DNA from: Phytohabitans maris
Lineage (GTDB): Bacteria; Actinomycetota; Actinomycetes; Mycobacteriales; Micromonosporaceae
Direction of reading: 5' to 3'
Assembly: GCF_031085175.1 (NCBI RefSeq)
Contig: NZ_JAVHUY010000028.1
Span: forward strand, 1-64,000
DNA length: 64,000 bases
The translations under genes and the position numbers were made by a program. Every line of letters starts with the position of its first letter. Position 1 is the stretch's first letter. This document shows, one piece after another, positions 26,213-34,647 of this stretch. The notes under the pieces were generated by a model. That model saw only the letters and a list, made by a program, of their open reading frames with translations, searched no databases and had not been told where the DNA came from.

Positions 26213-26276
26213 ACCCGGCTGAGCGCCGCGCCCGCCGGTGGGATGATCGTGCGATGGCTGGCACGTACGGGCCACA

Positions 26277-26387
26277 GTGGAGGAACGCCTGCGCACGGGT
26301 GACACGCCGCTGCGGCCGGAGGCCGACCTGGCCGCGGTGTCGGAGTGGTCGACCGGCGCGCACCGCCGCCACTGGGGCTGGGACTAG
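26277..26387 (+). CDS. Possible short protein or 3' gene remnant
   Basis: A 36-codon frame from GTG 26277 ending WSTGAHRRHWGWD, with strong third-position GC. It overlaps the endonuclease V stop by four bases on the opposite strand. There is no ribosome-binding site and a stop lies in frame upstream, so it may be the tail of a lost gene. It lies in a 171-base gap after the PARG gene. Confidence 0.3.
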   Translation: MEERLRTGDTPLRPEADLAAVSEWSTGAHRRHWGWD

Positions 26388-26884
26388 CCGCCGCGGGCGA
26401 GCGTGTCGACGCGGCGCAGGGCGTCGGGCAGGCGGTGCGGGCCGGCCATCGCGGTGACGAGCGCCGCCGCGCGGTCGGCGGGCAGGCCGGCCGCGGTCAC
26501 GTACAGCGGTCGGGTCGCGCCGCCCCGGCGGACCGGTACCGCGTGCGTGGCGCTCCGGAACGCGGTCTTCGCCACGCCGACCACCGGGATCCGGATCTCG
26601 GTGTGCAGGCGCGCGCCGAGGCCCGGCCGGCCGGTCGGGTCCAGGTCGACGTAGCCGTCGACGACCACCAGCTCCAGGTCGCCGAGGCCGGCCAGGACCG
26701 CGCGCACGGCGGGCAGCTCGCGGGCGAAGAAGCGGCCCGGCTCGTACGGCGCCACCTCCGGCAGCCAGCACGTCCGTTCGTCCACGATGGACGCGAACCG
26801 CTCGTCGGCGGCGACCGCGACCGCCGCCCGGGCGCCGCCCATCGGTGGGTAGTGCACGTCGACGGCGGCGTAGCGCCCGGTCAC
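26384..26884 (-). CDS. nfi: Endonuclease V (short form)
   Basis: 166 aa. Conserved metal-binding and catalytic positions are visible: Asp9 (AAVDVHY), Glu56 (FFARELP), Asp76 (VVDGYVDL) and Lys106 (VGVAKTAF), followed by RPLYVTAAG. Endonuclease V cuts DNA or RNA next to deaminated inosine. It is about 50-60 residues shorter than the E. coli enzyme, starting directly at the first catalytic strand, so the N-terminal part is missing or replaced. GTG at 26884 overlaps the stop of a tiny upstream frame. Confidence is high for family, lower for activity. Confidence 0.85.
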   Translation of the reverse strand: MTGRYAAVDVHYPPMGGARAAVAVAADERFASIVDERTCWLPEVAPYEPGRFFARELPAVRAVLAGLGDLELVVVDGYVDLDPTGRPGLGARLHTEIRIPVVGVAKTAFRSATHAVPVRRGGATRPLYVTAAGLPADRAAALVTAMAGPHRLPDALRRVDTLARGG

Positions 26885-27003
26885 TCGCCGACCGGCCCGC
26901 CGGCGAGCTCGACGACGATGTCGCGGAAGAAGTCGAGGTAGCGCAGGAGGACCTCGGCCCGGCCGGCGGCGGGGTCGCTCGGCGACGGGAACGGCAGGCT
27001 CAT
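26881..27003 (-). CDS. Tiny coupled frame, possible DinB/DUF664 N-terminal remnant
   Basis: 40 aa (ATG 27003). The segment GRAEVLLRYLDFFRDIVVEL resembles the first helix of DUF664/DinB proteins. The TGA overlaps the endonuclease V GTG. It may be a truncated gene now serving as a leader that couples translation of endonuclease V. The 128 bases upstream (27004-27131) show no gene. Confidence 0.4.
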   Translation of the reverse strand: MSLPFPSPSDPAAGRAEVLLRYLDFFRDIVVELAGGPVGE

Positions 27004-27131
27004 GGCTCGCCAGTCTTCCGCGCGCCCGTGACCTGCCGCAACTCGACCCGCCGCCGTCCTGCCGCTGCCGGGCCGGTGCTCGCGACCTGCCGCGCGGCAC
27101 CCGCCTGGGCACCCGCGGCGGCCGGTGCGGC

Positions 27132-27806
27132 TCAGCGGACCGGCACCGCTTCGGCAGCCGCCGTGGACCACCGCTCCGGACCGCCGCCGCGGCGCAGGAG
27201 CAGGAGCGTGAACCAGCCCTCGGCGACCACCGCGGGCGCCAGCAGCGGGGGAAAGAGCCGGTAGTCGGGGACGAGGAACAGCAGGAAGCTGTTGACCAGG
27301 TAGGCCAGGCCGGCCACGGCGAGCAGCGCGCCGAGCGTCCGCGGCACCCGGCCGGAGCGGATCGTCAGGTACCCCATGAGGGCGCAGTTGACCGCGAAGA
27401 AGGCCAGCGCGATCCCGTAGCCGTAGCCGTGGAGGTCGAGGAAGTACAGCGCACGGCCGTCGCCGTCCCGCGCGGCGAGCAGGGCGTTGAACATGTTCAA
27501 CAGATTGAGCGCGGAGATGACCACACAGGCCAGCCGGAACGCCGCCGCGAGCAGGGAGACATCTCGGTTGACCGGTTCGAACAGCCGGTACAGGATGATC
27601 ACGAGGGCCACCTCGCCGAGGAGGTACACCAGGTTGAGGGCGAAGCCGGCGCGGAAGAGGCCCTCGGACGCCAGGATGTTCGCGGCGGTGGCCGCCGGGT
27701 CGCCGGCGACCGTGACGCCGGCCCGCACCACTCCCTCGCTGAAGAGGCCGAAGACGAAGATGACCAGGTACAGCAGCCCGGCGAGGCGGGCGTTCGCCAA
27801 TCTCAT
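27132..27806 (-). CDS. DUF4386 integral membrane protein
   Basis: 224 aa with six predicted membrane segments. The start RLANARLAGLLYLVIFVFGL, the middle ALNLVYLLGEVALVIILYRL and the conserved NMFNALL region match the DUF4386 family. Function unknown. It is divergent from the BTAD regulator gene (52-base gap), so it may be one of its targets. Confidence 0.85.
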   Translation of the reverse strand: MRLANARLAGLLYLVIFVFGLFSEGVVRAGVTVAGDPAATAANILASEGLFRAGFALNLVYLLGEVALVIILYRLFEPVNRDVSLLAAAFRLACVVISALNLLNMFNALLAARDGDGRALYFLDLHGYGYGIALAFFAVNCALMGYLTIRSGRVPRTLGALLAVAGLAYLVNSFLLFLVPDYRLFPPLLAPAVVAEGWFTLLLLRRGGGPERWSTAAAEAVPVR

Positions 27807-27857
27807 CGGCCGACTGTCACCGGCGCGTGTTGGGTCCCGGTTGAGAGACTGTTGAGC

Positions 27858-30755
27858 GTGGGCGCGGGTGTACGGATCCAGCTCCTCGGCGGTGTCGCCG
27901 CGACGGCCGCGGGCGGGGAGCCGGTCGACGTCGGGCCGGCCAAGTGCCGGGCGCTACTCGCCACGCTCGCCCTGGCCCCCGGCGCGGCGGTGCCGATGTG
28001 GCGGCTGGTCGAGCTGGTGTGGGGAAACGACCCGCCCCGGACGGCCGAGCGTACCCTCCAGTCGTACGTGACGCGGCTGCGCGCCGCCCTCGGCCCGGGC
28101 ACGATCGCCCGCACCGGCGCCGCGTACCGGCTGGACCTGCCCGGCGACGCGGTGGACGCCGCCCGGTTCCAGCGGCGCCTCGACGCCGGCGACGTCTCCG
28201 GTGCCCTCGCCGAGTGGACCGGATACCCGCTCGCCGGCCTCACCGCGCCCGGGTTGGCGGCCACAGTGGACGGCCTCGTCGAGCGTTGGCTCGGCGCGGT
28301 CGAGGCCGACCTGGTGTCCAGAGTGGAGGCCGACCCGGCCGCGACGGTGGGGCGGCTGGCCGAGCTGACCGCGGACCACCCGTACCGGGAGGGGCTGTGG
28401 GCGCTGCTGATGACCGCGCTCTACCGGTCCGGGCGGCAGGCGGACGCGCTCGCCGCGTACCGCACCGCCCGGCGGCACCTGGTCGACGGCCTCGGCGTCG
28501 AGCCCGGTCCCGAGCTGCGCAAGCTGGAGGCGGAGATCCTCGACCAGCGCCTCGACGCACCGCCGCCGGCCGGCAACCTCCCGCTGCGGCCCGGCCGGCT
28601 GATCGGGCGGGCCCGCGAGCTGCTCGCCGTGCGGGCGGCGCTGGCCGCGTACCCGGTCGTGACGCTGGTCGGGCCGGGCGGGATCGGCAAGACCCGGCTC
28701 GCGCTCGCCGCCGCCCGGGAGGTCGTGGCCGGCGACGGCGCGTGGCTGGTCGACCTCACCGAGATCACGTCGCCGGCCGACGTGCCCCGCGCGGTCGCCG
28801 GCGCGCTGGGCGTGCGGGAGAGCGCCGGGCGGAGCCTGCGCGAGTCCATTGTGGCCACCCTGCGCTCCCGGGACGCGCTGCTGCTGCTCGACAACTGCGA
28901 GCACGTCGTCGACGGCGCGGCCGCGCTGGCCCGGGCCCTGGCCGAGGGCAGCCCCGGCGTACGGGTCCTGGCCACCTCGCGCGAGGGCCTCGACGTCGGG
29001 TACGGGCACGAGATGCTGGTCGCCGTCCCGCCGCTGGATCCGGCCGGCGCGGCCGTGGAGCTGTTCGACGAGCGGGCCGCGGCCGCCGCACCTGGTTACG
29101 ACGCCACCGCGTACGACCGCCGGGACGTGGAGGAGATCTGCCGGCGCCTCGACGGCGTACCGCTCGCCATCGAGCTCGCCGCCGCGCGGACCACCAGCCT
29201 CACCCCGGCCGACCTGCTGGCCCGCCTCGACGACCACCTCGGCGTGCTCGTCGGCGGGCGGCGCACCGGCGCCGAGCGGCACCGCACGATGCGGGCCACC
29301 ATCCAGTGGTCGTACGACCTGCTCGGCATCCCGGAGCGGGCGCTGCTGCGCCGGCTGGCCGTCTTCGCCGGCCCCTTCGACCTGGCCGCGGCGGAGGCGG
29401 TCGGCGGACCGGGCGTGGAAGCGGCGCTCGGTCACCTCGTCGCGCGGTCGATGGTGCTCGCCGAGGCGGGACCGTTCGGGCGGCGCTTCCGTCTACTGGA
29501 GACGGTGCGGCAGTTCGCGGCGGAACGCCTGGCCGAGGCGGGCGGGACCGGCCCCGCGGCCACCGCGCACGCCCGCTGGTGCCGCGACCGGGTCGCCGCC
29601 GTCAACCGGTTGCTCGCCGGGCCGTCCGAAGTGGAGGGAGTGGCCCGGCTCGACGAGCACTGGCCCAACCTGCGCGCCGCGTTCGAGTGGGCCTGCGCGA
29701 GCGGCGACCGCGACCTCGGGTACGCGTTGGTCCGGGCGGTCGCGTCGGAGGTGCCGTTTCGCAGCCGGGCGGAGGTGGGGGACTGGGCCGAACGGCTGCT
29801 GGCCCTCGCGCCGGAGCGTGCCCCGTTCGCGCTCGCGGTGGCCGCCCAGCGCTACAAGCTGAGCCACGACTCAGCGGCGTACGACCGCCTCGCGGCCGGG
29901 TGTGGCCCGCCGGACCACCCGGCCGTACGGCGTGCGCGGGCCGCCGTCCACGACGACTGGGCGGCGCTCACCGCCACCGACGCCGTCGCAGACCTGCGCC
30001 GCGAAGGCGACCACGACCTGGCCGAGCACGCCGAGGTGGACGTCGGGGCGGCGCTGCTGTTCACCGGCCGGTTCGCCGAGCACGACGCGCTCGTGGGGCG
30101 GCTGGCCGAGCGGTACCGGGTGCAGGGCCCGCCGACGCTCCACAACTGGACCCTCATGCTGCTGGGCTACTCGGCCGCCGCGCAGGGCCGGCACGAGGCG
30201 GCGGAACGGCTCTTCGACGCGGCGGTCGACGTCGAGGTGCCACCGCGCACCCACTCTCCTAACCGGACGGTCGAGGCGCGGGTCGCGTTCCGGCGGGGTG
30301 ATCGGCCGCGGGCGTACCGGGTCCTGCGCACGCACGTCGAGGACCTGCTCGACAGCGACAACATGCAGGGCGCGTGCGTGGCATCGGTGGAGTTCGTGGC
30401 GATGCTGGCCCGCTCGGGGCGGCTGGCCGAGGCGGAGCCGGTGCTGGCGTACCTGCGGGGGAGCGGCCTGCTCGACTCGCCGGTGTGGCGGGCCCAGGTG
30501 GAGCCGGTGCTGCCGGCGCCTTCCCCGCTGGCGCCGCTGGCGGAAGGGGCGGCGGCGCTTGCGGAGGAGGCGGCGGCGCTTGCGGAGGAGGCGGCGGCGC
30601 TTGCGGAGGAGGCGGCGGCGCTTGCGGAGGAGGCGGCGGCGCTTGCGGAGGAGGCGGCGGCGCTGCCGGGAGGCGCGGCGCGTGAGGCGCCGGTGGAGCT
30701 GGACGACCGCGGCGCGCTGGAGTACATGCGGGCCGTGCTCAGCCGGAACCGGTAG
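27858..30755 (+). CDS. BTAD/NB-ARC transcriptional regulator with heptad-repeat tail
   Basis: 965 aa from GTG 27858. An N-terminal winged helix of the OmpR/SARP type (residues 1-90) and a bacterial transcriptional activation domain (95-240) precede an NB-ARC-type ATPase (P-loop GPGGIGKT near 272-279; Walker B LLLLDNCEHV) and a TPR-like C-terminal half. This is the plan of AfsR-like regulators that read ATP/ADP state and activate secondary metabolism or stress genes. Near the C-terminus (about 895-936) six copies of AEEAAAL, the first as AEGAAAL, form perfect heptads. Targets unknown; the DUF4386 gene is divergent and a methyltransferase follows. Confidence 0.88.
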   Translation: MGAGVRIQLLGGVAATAAGGEPVDVGPAKCRALLATLALAPGAAVPMWRLVELVWGNDPPRTAERTLQSYVTRLRAALGPGTIARTGAAYRLDLPGDAVDAARFQRRLDAGDVSGALAEWTGYPLAGLTAPGLAATVDGLVERWLGAVEADLVSRVEADPAATVGRLAELTADHPYREGLWALLMTALYRSGRQADALAAYRTARRHLVDGLGVEPGPELRKLEAEILDQRLDAPPPAGNLPLRPGRLIGRARELLAVRAALAAYPVVTLVGPGGIGKTRLALAAAREVVAGDGAWLVDLTEITSPADVPRAVAGALGVRESAGRSLRESIVATLRSRDALLLLDNCEHVVDGAAALARALAEGSPGVRVLATSREGLDVGYGHEMLVAVPPLDPAGAAVELFDERAAAAAPGYDATAYDRRDVEEICRRLDGVPLAIELAAARTTSLTPADLLARLDDHLGVLVGGRRTGAERHRTMRATIQWSYDLLGIPERALLRRLAVFAGPFDLAAAEAVGGPGVEAALGHLVARSMVLAEAGPFGRRFRLLETVRQFAAERLAEAGGTGPAATAHARWCRDRVAAVNRLLAGPSEVEGVARLDEHWPNLRAAFEWACASGDRDLGYALVRAVASEVPFRSRAEVGDWAERLLALAPERAPFALAVAAQRYKLSHDSAAYDRLAAGCGPPDHPAVRRARAAVHDDWAALTATDAVADLRREGDHDLAEHAEVDVGAALLFTGRFAEHDALVGRLAERYRVQGPPTLHNWTLMLLGYSAAAQGRHEAAERLFDAAVDVEVPPRTHSPNRTVEARVAFRRGDRPRAYRVLRTHVEDLLDSDNMQGACVASVEFVAMLARSGRLAEAEPVLAYLRGSGLLDSPVWRAQVEPVLPAPSPLAPLAEGAAALAEEAAALAEEAAALAEEAAALAEEAAALAEEAAALPGGAAREAPVELDDRGALEYMRAVLSRNR
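30540..30665 (+). repeat. 21-base tandem repeat encoding AEEAAAL heptads
   Basis: Six consecutive 21-base units of GCGGAGGAGGCGGCGGCGCT plus one base. The first (30540-30560) has GAAGGGG in place of GAGGAGG and the last ends CTG. The units are otherwise identical and in frame within the regulator gene, so unit gain or loss would lengthen or shorten an Ala/Glu helix without a frameshift. Confidence 0.92.
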
Positions 30756-30812
30756 CCGCGCCGTGGCGCAAATCGGTCGCGGATCGCGTGGTGGCAGGCT
30801 AGGTTGCGGTCC

Positions 30813-31565
30813 GTGACCGCAGACCTGCCGGAGCCGTTCGTCATCCGCGAGCGCCACCACCGCGTCCACAACCCGTTCACCGAGGAGAAGCTGGCGGTGC
30901 TCGGCCGCGCGATCCGGCTGAGGCCGGGTGACCGCCTGCTCGACCTCGCCAGCGGCAGCGGCGAGATGCTCTGCACCTGGGCCCGCGACCACGGCGTCAC
31001 CGGCACCGGGGTGGACATCAGCACCGCGTTCCTCGCCACGGCGCGGGACCGGGCGGCCGAGCTGGGCGTCGCGGACCGGGTCACGTTCGTGCACGGTGAC
31101 GCCGCCGGACACGTCGCGCCCGACCCGGTCGACGTGGCCGCCTGCGTCGGCGCCACCTGGATCGGCGGCGGCGTCGCGGGCACGATCGCGTTGCTGGAGC
31201 GGAGCCTGCGCCCCGGCGGCCTGGTGCTGATCGGCGAGCCCTTCTGGCGAAAGGACCCGCCGGACCAGGCCACGCTGGAGGGCTGTCACGCCACGAAGAA
31301 GGAGGACTTCGCCGACCTGCCCGGACTCGTCGCGCTCTTCGGCGAGCTCGGCTGGGACCTGGTCGAGATGGTGCTCGCCGACGAGGACAGCTGGGACCGG
31401 TACGTGGCCGCGCAATGGCTCACCGTCCGCGAATGGCTCGACGCCAACCCCGACGACGTGCTCGCCGGGGAGATGCGTGCCGAGCTGGACCGGGCGCCGC
31501 TGGACTACGTGCGTTACCTGCGGCCGTACCTCGGCTGGGGTGTCTTCGCCCTGAGGCGTCGCTGA
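30813..31565 (+). CDS. Class I SAM-dependent methyltransferase
   Basis: 250 aa from GTG 30813, with TAGGTT seven bases upstream suggesting a leaderless start. Motif I is LLDLASGSGEMLCTWA (about residues 47-62), followed by GTGVDISTAFLATAR and the acidic FVHGDAAGHV. The later RPGGLVLIGEPFW is the post-motif strand. It belongs to the broad Methyltransf_25/UbiE-like group acting on small molecules; substrate unknown. It is 57 bases after the BTAD regulator in the same direction and may be co-transcribed. Confidence 0.85.
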   Translation: MTADLPEPFVIRERHHRVHNPFTEEKLAVLGRAIRLRPGDRLLDLASGSGEMLCTWARDHGVTGTGVDISTAFLATARDRAAELGVADRVTFVHGDAAGHVAPDPVDVAACVGATWIGGGVAGTIALLERSLRPGGLVLIGEPFWRKDPPDQATLEGCHATKKEDFADLPGLVALFGELGWDLVEMVLADEDSWDRYVAAQWLTVREWLDANPDDVLAGEMRAELDRAPLDYVRYLRPYLGWGVFALRRR

Positions 31566-31772
31566 GCCCGAGGCGCCGCTGGGCGCTTCAGTCGCCGCCG
31601 TCCGGCGGGCGGCGGCCGAACCCGCCGCAGCGGCCGAACTCGTTGAGCGCCTCAGACGCCGCCGCCCGGCCGGCGACGGCCAAGGCGGCCGCGGAGGCGG
31701 TGCGGCACGAGGCGGCCGGGCGGTGAAGCACCGCCGGCGGGCAAGGCGCCGCCGGCGCCGCTGACCGGACAC

Positions 31773-32594
31773 TCAGTCCTGAATGGACCCGGTCACCTTG
31801 CCGGTGCTGGACATCGCGACGCAGGCGACGCTGTGGTCGCCCAGGCGCCACGAGGTCCGCGTCGGGTGCAGGAAGTAGACCTCCACGCTCGGGTCGTCGG
31901 CGACCTTCGGCGCGTGCGTGTCCAGCCGTTCGACGCAGCCGTCCTCGGCGAGCTTGGCCACCTCCTGGTCGCCCGGGAAGCCGCCGCCCGGCAGCTCGAA
32001 GACCGCGAAGACCTCGGCCTCGTGCGGCTCGGTGCAGGCCACCGCCGGCAGGTCGCCGATGGCGCGCCCCTCCTTCAGGCCGTTGATGCACTGGCCGGGC
32101 GCGAGCTCCTGCACGTCGACGTCACCGCTGTCGGCGAGGGTCGGGCCGTCGGGGTCCGTGCCGGAGCTGAGGGCGCCGACGACCGCGACGGCCACGATGA
32201 CGAGCACCCATGCCCCGGAGAGGGAGATGCCGGCGATCGCCAACCCCTTGCCGGACTGGCCCCGGCGGCGGATCTGGGACAGCGCCACGAATCCGAAGAT
32301 GACGCTCAACAGGATGCCGCCGAGCACGCCGAAGATGAGCGACGCGATCGCGAAGCCGTTGGTGGTCTGGGGCTGCTGCCCCCACTGGCCGGGCGGCTGC
32401 TGCCCCCACTGGCCGGGCGGCTGCTGCCCCCACTGTCCCGGCTGGCCCCACTGCCCCGACGGCGGCTGGCCCCACTGGTCCTGGGGCGGCTGGTTCCACG
32501 GGGCGGGCTGCTGCGGGCCCCACGGGTCGGGCTGCTGCGGCGCGCCGGAGGTGGGGTAGGGCGGTGGGGATCCGTACGGAGGGGGCTGAGTCAC
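31773..32594 (-). CDS. DUF4190/septum-formation-domain membrane protein
   Basis: 273 aa. Residues 1-75 are Pro/Gln/Trp-rich with near-perfect GQWGQQPP repeats, followed by two membrane helices of the DUF4190 type (NGFAIASLIFGVLGGILL and AIAGISLSGAWVLVIVAV). An external domain with four Cys (GQCINGLKEG, VACTEPHEAEVF, DGCVERL, VACVAMS) matches the septum-formation (PF13845) family. It likely sits in the envelope; role in division not shown. The GTG start has no clear ribosome site. Confidence 0.8.
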   Translation of the reverse strand: MTQPPPYGSPPPYPTSGAPQQPDPWGPQQPAPWNQPPQDQWGQPPSGQWGQPGQWGQQPPGQWGQQPPGQWGQQPQTTNGFAIASLIFGVLGGILLSVIFGFVALSQIRRRGQSGKGLAIAGISLSGAWVLVIVAVAVVGALSSGTDPDGPTLADSGDVDVQELAPGQCINGLKEGRAIGDLPAVACTEPHEAEVFAVFELPGGGFPGDQEVAKLAEDGCVERLDTHAPKVADDPSVEVYFLHPTRTSWRLGDHSVACVAMSSTGKVTGSIQD

Positions 32595-32775
32595 GGCGGG
32601 GACAGTAGCAGGGCGGCGGCGCCCGCCACCTGCCCGTTTTCCTGTCCGTTCGGCCATAACTAAGATCACGATTCCGGCAATTGCTGACGCATGACGCGCC
32701 CGGATCACCGCTGTCAGGGGCGGCTTCGGGGCCGCGCGTCCACGGCACCTGAGCACCGCAACCGGCGCCCCCGCA

Positions 32776-32896
32776 CGTGGGGCTTGTGCCGCGGAGGCCG
32801 AGGATCCCGCCGGCCTCCGCGTTGCCCGCGGGAATGCACCCCAAGTCCGGTCCGAAGAAACGCCGGGACGCACGACCGCTTCGATCACAACCCATG
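32776..32896 (+). repeat. Mosaic of dispersed repeat fragments
   Basis: Contains GTGGGGCTTGTGCCGCGG and CCCGCGGGAATGCACCCCAA, both as in the block at 7490-7700, then GGTCCGAAGAAACGCCGGGA, as at 7677. It ends in GCTTCGATCACAACCCAT, which matches the right arm and flank of hairpin B at 16241. The middle of the dispersed repeat is deleted. With the two following elements this fills the gene-free stretch 32595-33182. Confidence 0.65.
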
Positions 32897-32921
32897 ACGG
32901 TGGCCCCGAGAGCTTCCACAT

Positions 32922-33020
32922 CAGTGCGGTGGCCACCAACGTTCACCGGGTGACCGGCGGCCTCCGGCCGCTGGTCACCCGGGTCGGCGAAGCCGGCAAA
33001 GGTTGGTGGCCACCGCACTG
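32922..33020. repeat. Nested inverted repeat
   Basis: Outer arms CAGTGCGGTGGCCACCAAC (32922-32940) and its exact complement (33002-33020), 19 of 19 bases. Between them a second hairpin pairs 32945-32962 with 32966-32984 around a TCC loop, with one mismatch and one bulge. The right arm ends at the left edge of the MITE-like element. Confidence 0.85.
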
Positions 33021-33183
33021 GGCCCTGTTTCGAAAATCCTTGCCGGGCTGCGCCGGGCCCAGACGACGACCGGCGGCGCCGGGCGCAAGGTCGCATACCG
33101 GTGTTGTATGCGGCCTTGCGCCCGGCTTGCCGGATCGCCGCCTGGACTCCGGCTCGCCTCGACAATCCTTTTGAAACAGGGCC
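33021..33183. mobile_element. MITE-like element with GGCCCTGTTTC terminal inverted repeats
   Basis: 163 bases. The left end GGCCCTGTTTCGAAAATCC is mirrored on the right by GGCCCTGTTTCAAAAGGATT read on the minus strand. Inside, 33080-33098 and 33106-33124 form a 19-base stem with one G-T pair. No coding capacity. Ends of this kind resemble those of IS5-related elements, from memory; no clear target duplication was found. Its right end coincides with the stop codon of the following minus-strand gene. Confidence 0.65.
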
Positions 33184-34586
33184 TAGCGGTGGCCGGCGCG
33201 CCACGGGCGGTCGACGTACACGAGCGCGTCGCCGACCGCGCGCTCGGCGCCGCCGCTCGGGGTGTTGACGAGCGCGCCGCGTACCGACATCGTGGTCGAG
33301 CCGCCGCCGTCGAGGTTGACCGCGTCGTGCAGGCCGAGCGCGTGGGCGACCGCCGCCGTCTCGTCCATGGTGGTGCCGACGCTGGTGGTCTGGCGGCCGT
33401 CGATGGTGGCCAGGACGATCCGCCCGTCCCGGGTGGTGCCGGCGACGGTGCGCGGGTTGCGGGCGAAGAAGCTGCCCGTGCCGGCCGGCACCACGACGCG
33501 GCCGTCCGCGGTGAGCGGGTAACGGCCGTTGACCCCGAACAGGCCGGGGCGCAGGTCGACCGCGTCGCCGTCCGGGTCGCGCAGGGTGACCCGCCGGGTC
33601 AGGCAGCCGGTGGCCGTGATGTCCCGGAGCGCGGCGGCCTCCCGCCCGGTGGCCTGCAGCGCGGTCTGCCCGGCGGCCAGCGAGGTGCCGCGGGTGGTGG
33701 CGGTGCGCGCGGGGCAGCCGTCGCGGTCCAGCACCACCTCCACGCCCGCGCCGGACGGGGTGGACGGGCCGAACTCCGGCGTGAAGTGGACCAGGTCGCC
33801 GCTGACCGTACACAGTGTCTGGTCGGTGAGCGCGGCGCACTCGGCCGGTACGACCGGCGGGTGGTTGAGGAACTCCAGCGGGAGCGCCGCGCCGGTGCGC
33901 CGGTTGCGGACCGAGCCGGTCCAGGAGAGGTGCCCCATCAGTACCGTGTCGCGGGCGGCGTCGACGACGAAGCCGACCTCCGCCGGGTCGGTGGTCGGCT
34001 CGCTGAGCAGCCGGCCGCCGAAGATGCCCAGCCCGACCGGGTCACCCGGGTACAGCGGGTCGGCGGTGAACGTGAAGAACGAGGCGTTCACCCCGGCGAG
34101 CGCGCCGGCGCCCCGGACCAGTTCGGTGGTCGGCTCGACCTGGCCGAGGTCGGGGCCGTAGGTCGCCTCGAGGTGGCCGCGCGCCCGGCGGGGGTCGATG
34201 GCCAGCACGTTGACCACCCACGGCCCGCGGGTGGTGGTGTTGATCTGGTCGGCCGGCGCCGGCTCGGTGCCCCGCGTGATCCGGGTCAGCGTCACGCCCC
34301 GGGCGAGCGTCTTCGTGGTCCGCGTCTCGGCCAGGTCGGCGTCGCCGAGCGGCAGCGGGCTCGGGGTGCCCGGCCCACCGGGGCGAGTGGTCACGCCGGC
34401 GGGCGCCGAGGCGCCGAACGCGGCCGGGCCGGCGGCCTGTGGGGCCACGCCGGGGTTGCGGCCCGCGGAAGCCGGTGCGGCGAGGGCCGGCACGCCGGGC
34501 GTGAGGCCCGCGGCCAGGGCAGCCGCCGTCGTGGTCGCCAGGATTCCGGTACGGAATGAGAAGATCATGACTTCGATCCTGGTCAT
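33183..34586 (-). CDS. Secreted phosphodiester glycosidase family protein (NAGPA domain)
   Basis: 467 aa. A signal peptide (hydrophobic to about residue 37, ending in an ALAAPA site) leads into a C-terminal NAGPA-type domain: ALAGVNASFFTFTADPLYPG, GLFGVNGRYPL and the DAVNLDGGGSTTM signature near residue 431. Related proteins remove N-acetylglucosamine from phosphodiesters or act on cell-wall polymers. ATG 34586 has GGGAGGTG 14 bases upstream; an ATG six codons later is an alternative. The stop codon lies at the edge of the MITE-like element, so the natural 3' end may have been altered. Confidence 0.85.
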   Translation of the reverse strand: MTRIEVMIFSFRTGILATTTAAALAAGLTPGVPALAAPASAGRNPGVAPQAAGPAAFGASAPAGVTTRPGGPGTPSPLPLGDADLAETRTTKTLARGVTLTRITRGTEPAPADQINTTTRGPWVVNVLAIDPRRARGHLEATYGPDLGQVEPTTELVRGAGALAGVNASFFTFTADPLYPGDPVGLGIFGGRLLSEPTTDPAEVGFVVDAARDTVLMGHLSWTGSVRNRRTGAALPLEFLNHPPVVPAECAALTDQTLCTVSGDLVHFTPEFGPSTPSGAGVEVVLDRDGCPARTATTRGTSLAAGQTALQATGREAAALRDITATGCLTRRVTLRDPDGDAVDLRPGLFGVNGRYPLTADGRVVVPAGTGSFFARNPRTVAGTTRDGRIVLATIDGRQTTSVGTTMDETAAVAHALGLHDAVNLDGGGSTTMSVRGALVNTPSGGAERAVGDALVYVDRPWRAGHR

Positions 34587-34647
34587 TTCGTGGAACCCGC
34601 ACCTCCCGGCATGTTGACGCCCGGGCGAAGTTAGGGTGACGGGCCGG

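Noticed and set aside
31566-31772. Ala-rich open stretches after the methyltransferase
   Set aside because: No start with a ribosome site, no family features; likely GC-rich spacer.
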